DNA from: Phlebiopsis flavidoalba | Taxonomy: Eukaryota; Basidiomycota; Agaricomycetes; Polyporales; Phanerochaetaceae | DNA: 64,000 nt | NCBI GenBank assembly: GCA_035772785.1 | Contig: JAOCPU010000012.1 | Coordinates: forward strand, 186,001-250,000 | Direction of reading: 5' to 3' | Shown here: positions 57,600 to 64,000 of the stretch, piece by piece | Numbering within the stretch: position 1 is the stretch's first letter | How the letters are laid out: the number at the start of each line of letters is the position of its first letter | Program-made: the position numbers and the translations under genes | Notes under the pieces: model-generated | What the model saw: the letters and a program-made list of their open reading frames with translations, nothing else | Databases searched by the model: none | Told to the model about the DNA's origin: nothing

Positions 57600-59320
57600 A
57601 TGCTCATCGGAGCGTACGCTAGCAGTCGCGCCAGATACCGTCCACGCCCTGCTCGTCACTACCGATCTTCGATAGTCCACCGTGGTTCCACCGAACGCAT
57701 AATTGACTTTGTCGCAAGAGAGAAATCCGGGCACAGGTGGCCGTTGGACTGGCCCGTTTGTTTGTGGTCACACCAGGTATTCGATGAAACGTTACACAGG
57801 CATGTTCCTTGACGAGGGTGTCGCGCCCTGGCGTCACCGCCACGCAGCCACTTCATCTCATGCGCGCAGTTTCAAGATACAGCCGACCATCTGCGCCCGG
57901 TGACGGGAGCCTCGAAGTCCAACCACATGCGGCTGTTCCATGCCGCACCTGAAATCAAAACCGCCTTGGAATCCCCTCCCTCGTAGATGGATGGAAAATC
58001 GAGATCCCTCGCTTCCACCTGGTGCCCATCAAAGCCTCCTTCAATCGTTGGACCTAATCTCGCCACCCTTTTCATCGAAGATGGGCCCTTTTATCTGCCG
58101 ACAGCATCTTATGTTGGTATGCGGCAGCTTCAGAACATCACCAAACTCCTGCTGCGTAGATTGACATTCCACTCCTATCACGACATACGACGCACTCTCG
58201 ATCTCAGTTCTTGCAAAATTTGCAGGATGCTTACCTTGATAATCTGTCCTGGAGCGCTACCCAACCCGAGATACGTTTCCAGAGGAGCTCCTGGCGTCCT
58301 TCGCGCATCAAACTCAAGAATCTCATAATCGTGGTCGGGAAGACCTGGACTCTCGATCCTCATACCATGGCATTTGCTTGGCTGGTTTGTAGCTTTCGGG
58401 GGCAGCCTCCGGAGAGCTAGACGTGCTCGACCTTAGTCGATTTCCGCTCTCTGATGACAGAGTTGTGGAAGCCGTAAGTGGTCTGATACGCTGTGCACGG
58501 CGTTTCAACCGTTTGCGAGTCTTGTTTCTGAATCTCGGCTCAATGACTGCAAATCTAACACTGTGTGAGTGTTATCTTTGCTGCCCTTAGCCTTGGGAGG
58601 TATGAAGACTTATGACCCTCACAATTGAGTTTATGCGCTGCTACAGCGACACTTTGCCCATATTGTCAAGCTTTGGCATAAACTGCATTAACAGCAAAGG
58701 CAGTGTGCCTCGAGTCGTCGAGTTTCTTGAAGCAGTTCTCTCTTGCTACACAATTGTCGCCCCTCAGGATATATTCGCGCCATTGACCATACTGATTAAT
58801 TTTTCTCTCCTACCACCCCCGCCACAGCCCATACCTACCAGACATCACCAGTGGAGAGCCCTGGGCAAAGCTGGACATGCTATTAGCACAATGTCAAAAC
58901 GTTCATAAAGTTGGGATAACTGCAAACCAAATTCCTGCCAGGCAAAGGACCGGTCCGTAAGCAAATGCAGATCAAAACTGATTGGGCTAAGGCAGCGGTT
59001 GGACACCGACGCAAAAGAGCTTCAACGGCTCCTTCCCGCGATTGTCCAAAGGCCAGTCAAACTATGCTGTCGTTATGATGTGGGGATTTTTTCCCCACAT
59101 CAGAGCAATTGCTCCCAGTGTCATGTATCATAAAGTCATTTCTCATCGTCATTCGATTAGTCTTCAACTAATAGAATGCAACTGTAGACAAACAGCGCGC
59201 ACTCAGGTGGGGGGAGTGGGACGAGGTTGGGAAGCTAACTCGGAACTCGCCCCTTCCCCCGTTGATACCGCGGACCGGTCGTCGGATGATGACTTAATCC
59301 CTCCGCTAAAAACCGCGATC
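57600..59320 (+). CDS. F-box-like / leucine-rich protein, copy F (frame-shifted)
   Basis: Start about 57600, then a broken F-box core recovered near 57,690-57,725 (TERIIDFVAREKSG). Then ASIVGPNLATLFIEDG-like codons, FYLPTASYVGMRQLQNITKL, LLRRLTFHSYHDIRRTLDL, LDNLSWSATQPEIRFQRSSW, RPSRIKLKNLIIVVGKTWTL, RVVEAVSGLIRC and LFLNLGSMTANLTLCE-type sequence. The next exon has LPILSSFGINCINSKGSVPR and VVEFLEAVLS, then SGEPWAKLDMLLAQCQ-type codons and a poorly preserved tail ending about 59,300. Extra bases are frequent. It is convergent with Pho84-like copy 4. Confidence 0.58.
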
Positions 59321-59699
59321 TCCTGCGGTGTCTCGAGGCGATTATCGAGGCACTATGTACGTTGCCCATATCTGTCCGGGGTGGGTTCTCCGTTCGCTAA
59401 ATAACATTTAACAGCTGCGGAACGTCGTAGTCGCCGCGCGCTTGCTTCCATGAAAAGTCAATCCTCGTGACGGCTAAGAACCCCCTTTCCCCGTCGCATA
59501 CCATCTTGTCTCCCAAACACGCTCAGCTCGTGGATTCCTGGCCAATTACTTTCGTCACACTGGATGTCACCGTAGTCGACTGGACCCTCTTTCGTTCTTA
59601 CTTCCTCGAATCGCTCTCGCCGTTTCATGTTGCGATTCCGTTTCTCGCGTCTACTGGGGGGGGGCCGTTGGCTGTATACTAGTATAATGTATCGACTCG

Positions 59700-59785
59700 T
59701 CTTTCTCCCATCGGACTCTCGCTCTTGCTGTCTCATGTCATGGCGTCCGCCTCGAATCGTCCTTCTGTCTAAAATGTAAACGAAT
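59700..59785. repeat. Degenerate minisatellite, copy F
   Basis: Two imperfect copies of the CTCGAATCGTCCTTCTGTCT then AAAATGTAAA-type unit found after the other F-box-like copies. Confidence 0.5.
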
Positions 59786-59915
59786 GTTCGTCGCCCCGTA
59801 ATTCTCCTGCTAGTCTTGCACACAATGTAATGATATCTCCTAGGGACACTCCGTATTATCACGCGACTGCGATTGAACGCACAGACTGGGCTCCAGAGAC
59901 GGCGGCCGCGCGGAA

Positions 59916-59930
59916 GCGCCGACGCCACCC
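59916..59930. repeat. Conserved junction motif, copy F
   Basis: GCGCCGACGCCACCC, matching the other junction motifs for 14 bases, between F-box-like copy F and Pho84-like copy 4. Confidence 0.6.
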
Positions 59931-60419
59931 GACAAAATAACGCTTTTCCAAAATATGGCATAGTGTTTATGTCTTCGCAGTCTTCGATGTTGCCCTCAAT
60001 GAGCCCCTCGTTGAACGTTCCACTCACGTTGACTCGCACCTCCACACGCAACGAAGGATACCCAAGAACGTGGTCATTGAGTCATCGCGCGCAGAGCACC
60101 TCCCATTCCAAAAAATCGATCTAAACGACAGACACAGAAAAAAAACACACACTATAATTTTCGCCGCCACAAGTGGCTCAAAACTACAATACACACGCAC
60201 TCCGCCCTGAAACACACTCCAAAACCACCACGCGGAACCATTAACAAAGAAAGAAAGAGAACAACCTACTACTAAGCCCGGGGGTACAACAGCACAGAAA
60301 CGATGCGCGTGCGAGATGCGTGAGATTAGATACTACGAGTCGAGATATCGAGACATCGAGAGATAGGAGAGACAGGTCAGAGAAGGAACGGAGGAGAGGG
60401 AGCAAAAGAGAGAGAGGAT

Positions 60420-62337
60420 GACTATGCGCGCGGCGACTGCACGATCGTAGCGCCCACCCGCAAGGCCCTGGATGAAAGCCCTCCTGGTTCTCGTTCGACA
60501 GCTCCCTCGAGCGTCTTGCCCTTCGTCTCTGGAATGAGCAGCGTCCGAGATGAACGCGCCCTTCTCAAACATTATCTGGTGAGCATGAAGACGCAAAGAT
60601 CTCGAGACTACGAACATCATTTTACTTAGAACTGTGTAGAACTGAAGAGAAGGGAGGGGAATTACATCTGTGTCCGACAACGCGTAGACATCCCCCCCCC
60701 CGTCGGTTTGCACGTGAATATTCCTGAGACGCGCAAACCCGACCTGCGCATCTGACAGCGCCGAGCTTCCCCGCCTCGCCGCCGAGATATACCGTGTCGC
60801 CCCGTCGAACGGTAGCGCCGTAGGGGAAGACCCCACCGGGGACGATGTATACCCGATACTCGTAGTCGGTACGAAATCTGAGAAGACAGATATATTGCGA
60901 GGACCAGTAGGCAAAGAGGACACACGCTTTGCTTGCGGCGGTGCTTTGTCGTGGCCAGAAGCCTAGAAAATGGATTAGCTTTGCGGACCCCAGGAGTCGA
61001 TGGAACTTGAAAAGGAAGGTGACCCAAGTAGTAGCTCCGAATGAGCCTCGCGACGTAGAGGGTCACATTGCCGATAGAAGAAGTTTCTTGAGGTTCGTAG
61101 AAACTTTGAGTCCGCAAGGTGAGGCTTTTGCTGGGCGAACCGAGACCGATCGCGTTGCGGATAGTCGAGGAGTTCAGTCCGAGACCGTAGAACGCAATCT
61201 GTGCTATGGATGTTATCGTTTGCTTTTAGACGAGTGTTGTATAAACGAGAGAACTCACGCCCAGGGTAAACCACGAGTACGCCGTGCTGAGGAGTATCTT
61301 GCCGTTCTCCCAGCGGGAGAAACTACGCCGCGAGGCAGTCGCTCATGCTCGCCTTTGTGGGCCTTGACGCGACGGGGGAATAAATCGGGGTGCGACGTAG
61401 TCCGTGCCGGTGCTAAGGAAGTTGTCGAGGAGACGTTGCGTTCAACATCCATGATGAAGCGCCCAGGCGTCGGGGATTGTGAGCCGGAAGTGGAGCGCGA
61501 CGACACTGGGGACGCCACCGAGGCCGATGAGGATGCGCCACATCAGGGAGATGGGTAGGAACACGTGCAGGTCGTCGTGAAGGATCGAGCTCTTGTATGC
61601 GTGTGCGAGGATGAGAAAACTGAGCGCGGCCTCTGTCCGGGATGGGCGAACGCGGCAGTCATGAGGCGGCCGCAGATGTGCGTCGACGTGAATTCGGAGG
61701 AGATGAACGCTCGAAAGGGATCATCTATCGATTGCCCATGAGCCTTCGCCAGACTTACGCCGAGGACGATGACGGCGTGCGCCTCGCCGGCGGCGGCCTG
61801 GACGAAGGCGGCGACGATGATGATTATGAGCTCGACACCGTCTGCATGTATGCGTGAGTATTTGCAGCCTCTGGCACGGAGAAAAAGGGACTTACAAATG
61901 CGCTTACGACCCAAGGACATCTGCGAGCCAAACGAAGAGGAGCTGACCGATGAGATGACCAATGGGAGTCGCGACCTGACACCGAAGTCCTAGTTGGTGA
62001 TAAAGGCTAGGTTCTTGCCGTAGACGTAGCCCAATATTGTCAAGGCAATGTTGGTATTGTAGCTGCGGAAGGTTGTCAGACAGCGATGCACAGCGGCGAG
62101 CAGTCGAAACGTACGCATCGGTGAGGAAACCGACACCAGCGACCAGGCAGACCTTGAAGTGGAATTAACTACAAAGGTCGGCGCTCAGAAGACGTTGGCA
62201 GGGCGGGAGAGAGGGGGGACATACGAGAATTTGGCATTATCGACCTCAGCAAGGGCTGCGCGATGCTTCTCGTCGAGCGTGTAGCCCGGGAGCTGCTAAC
62301 CTTCTGCGGATGGAGACGCCCCGGACGCCGGATCCAT
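60420..62337 (-). CDS. Pho84-like phosphate transporter, copy 4 (frame-shifted)
   Basis: H+/phosphate symporter family. The start at 62337 gives MDPASGASPSAEG, then after a shift LPGYTLDEKHRAALAEVDNA and KFS, an intron, and KVCLVAGVGFLTDAY. Next are NTNIALTILGYVYGKNLAFI, an IGHLIGQLLFVWLADVLG-type segment, VELIIIIVAAFVQAAAGEAH, AVIVLGVSLAKAHGQSIDDP, FRAFISSEFTSTHICGRLMT and AAFAHPGQ. The middle shows MFLPISLMWRILIGLGGVP-type and GRFIMDVERNVSS codons, then AFYGLGLNSSTIRNAIGLGS. The 3' part around 60,560-60,960 is heavily shifted (QVGFARLRNIHVQTDGGG), with LEIFAFFMLT barely recognisable and a C10 run near 60,690. It is convergent with F-box-like copy F. Confidence 0.7.
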
Positions 62338-62389
62338 GTCGGCGCACGATCGACGCGTGAGTCTGATGTTACTGAGGCCACTCATCGAC

Positions 62390-62720
62390 GGATAGCGCAT
62401 CGGCACCCATGACGCACCGAGGACTTTGACAGCGCGTGCCTCGCTGGAGACAGACTGACCCAAGGTGGCATCACTAACGAGGACATGAGCTTGACACTTC
62501 CTAGAGTTTGTGTCTGAGTATTCTTCTACCACTCACTAGAGCAGAATTTACTCACACGTAGATTCACAATCCAAGTTGTCAACGAACCAATTGAAGTGGA
62601 GCTGTGCGACGAGGTTACCAATGGAGGATGCGGTCTTGACGGCGAGGTCTGCTGCTGGTCCCGTCCTGGCCGTGGCCATGGCCCGACGATGTATCGCCGG
62701 ACGCAATGAGTAAGAAAGCA
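62390..62720 (-). pseudogene. Truncated fifth Pho84-like fragment
   Basis: Directly upstream of copy 4 on the same strand. ADLAVKTASSIGNLVAQLHF and NWFVDNL correspond to VKxATPIGNLVGQLLFGWLADVL. SSEARAVKVLGASWVPMRYP then corresponds to AGEAHAVIVLGVSLAKAHGQ. Only these two neighbouring exons survive and they are more diverged than copy 4. It is a relic of an older tandem copy or of an incomplete duplication. Confidence 0.6.
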
Positions 62721-62806
62721 AGGTCTATGAGAAAGGGACGCGTAGCGATGTGTCCAGCTCAAGACTGAGCGCGGGGCGCTACTTGCCGGGGGAACCGCAC
62801 CGTTTG

Positions 62807-62830
62807 GCGCATCAGCGCATCAGCGCATCA
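62807..62830. repeat. Unit-boundary repeat, occurrence 6
   Basis: GGCGCATCAGCGCATCAGCG followed by CATC: three perfect GCGCATCA copies, the cleanest occurrence, at the right end of the amplified region. Confidence 0.7.
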
Positions 62831-62947
62831 ATCCAGAGACCTCTCCCAAATCCCTGGACGCCAGCATCTATGAAGGCTGTTCTTGGACAAAAATCGAAAT
62901 ACATGTATTTATGGGCGCTTCACAAAATTCCACAATGATCCGAGAAA

Positions 62948-63605
62948 ATACCTAAAATGGGGGGTCCGCGCCTGTGTCCGGCTCCGCCCCAGACTCCGCC
63001 CCTCCGCCCCGTTGTCCGCCTCCTGTCCGCCCCGTTGTCCGCAGCCCCTTCGACGCGGAATGTCCGCCCCATGCGTGACGAATACGCCGTGACATGACAT
63101 ATCCGCGTCACCGTCTGGCCGCACCGGCGTCGGTGTATTGTGGTGTCATCCGCGTCGACCAATATTACAGCTTTACAGCTTATAGCTGAGCGGTGAGCAC
63201 AAAGCAAACTATTGAAAAATATGAAGGTCTATCCAATTTAACTTTTAAGAAAGCTCACTGGGTGGCAAAAACATGTTTTAAGTGGGCAGGCCGCACATGA
63301 TTAGTGTGCAGCATGTAGTAGTGCCTAAGAAAGTTCAAAACAGCCATCTGATGTTGATATTCGCGAGATAAACAACTCGTTTGACCTGAGAATTGACTAC
63401 AATTTGTATAATACACCCCCAGAGTATCTAAAGGGTGGGATTTGACACAAATAACATGGCGCGGAAACCGGACAACGACGCGGATAGTCACATAGCGTGA
63501 TTGATGTGAGCTGGGCGCCTGCTATGTCACAGACGCTTTGGGCCGGACAGCCGGACAGCCGGAGGGCCGGAGGGGCGGAGGGGCGGAATCCCCATTTTCA
63601 CCTGA
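62948..63605. mobile_element. Putative non-autonomous DNA transposon with C-rich/G-rich inverted ends
   Basis: The left end has TAAAATGGGGGGTCCGCGCC followed by repeated GTCCGCC/CTCCGCCCC. The right end has the inverse, GGCCGGACAGCC repeats, GGGGCGGAGGGGCGGAATCC and CCATTTTCA. AAAATGGGG and the TCCGCCCCTCCGCCCC-type subterminal repeats are thus inverted relative to each other about 0.65 kb apart. No transposase ORF lies inside. A clear target-site duplication was not found. hAT-like non-autonomous elements are one possibility. Confidence 0.5.
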
Positions 63606-64000
63606 TCATCCCGGGTTCCGGGCCTTGTTAGGCTCCGCGTCACTTTCTTTGTGATGGGGCTATATGCGACCAGTCCCCCGCAGAACCCCACGCTTCCTGG
63701 CATCTCCTGAAAACCTTTGGATTTCGTACCCTTCAAGCGTGCCTTGACAGCCATCAGCCGCAAGCCGTGCGGGCGTTGCCATCCCCGCCCACCCATCGCG
63801 CCATCCTTCCTATCTAGGCGTATCCCGTTCCCACCATTCCCACCCGCGATCAGCCGCTGCCCCGCCCTCTGTCCCCGCTGCGTCGCCGCCGCCTTCCCAT
63901 ATCGCCCTCCCTCCTGTGATTATTTGCCGTTGTTCTGCACTCTCACAATGTACATTAGCACCTTAGTATGGCAGCATCACGCTAGATAGTAGAAATTGAG
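63606..64000. other. Right edge, no gene recognised
   Basis: Pyrimidine-rich plus strand between about 63,740 and 63,920. ORFs at 63527-63796 (-) and 63717-63989 (+) are antisense to each other and show no known domain. Confidence 0.4.

Noticed and set aside
27000..63000. LTR retrotransposon as the cause of the repeats
   Set aside because: No reverse transcriptase, integrase or gag-like motif and no long terminal repeats were recognised. The repeated material is host-type gene sequence.

Overview
This window looks like a basidiomycete nuclear contig, most likely an Agaricomycete. The evidence is short introns of about 50-65 bases with GT...AG ends, closely packed genes on both strands, fungal-specific families (mitofissin, class III chitinase, F-box-like expansions) and GC-rich coding DNA. 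The order or genus cannot be fixed by reading alone.

Positions 1 to about 26,700 form a conserved, essentially single-copy block. From left to right it holds a GH18 class III chitinase (-, cut by the window edge), an AIF-like FAD oxidoreductase (-), a sulfite-oxidase-like molybdoenzyme (-), a complete mitofissin/Atg44 gene (+), a serine incorporator (+), a RAD51D-like recombinase paralog (-), Maf1 (-), a full-length ABCB/MDR-type exporter (-), a cation/calcium exchanger (-) and a second sulfite-oxidase-like gene (-). Most of these genes read correctly only by shifting frame every hundred or so bases. Where I could check, the disruption is nearly always one extra base. That pattern suggests insertion-biased long-read errors more than decay, although it cannot be proven here.

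Positions about 27,000 to 62,800 are an accessory, tandemly amplified region. A composite unit of about 5-8.5 kb recurs. It has a boundary with short GCATCAGC-type repeats, a degenerate plus-strand block (possibly a second F-box-like gene), a second plus-strand block of unknown role, an F-box-like/leucine-rich gene (+), a degenerate 30-40 base minisatellite, a conserved GCGCCGACGCCACC motif, and a convergent Pho84-like phosphate transporter gene (-). There are six F-box-like copies and four Pho84-like copies, plus one or two Pho84 fragments. The copies are at different stages of decay, and one Pho84 copy has cleanly lost its last exon.

Positions 62,900-64,000 carry a putative non-autonomous element of about 0.65 kb with C-rich/G-rich inverted ends, followed by sequence in which I recognise nothing.

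Functionally the left block is ordinary housekeeping and transport. The right block is a local arena of birth-and-death evolution coupling a predicted ubiquitin-ligase adaptor family with a phosphate transporter family. No rRNA, tRNA, CRISPR array or intact retrotransposon was recognised.
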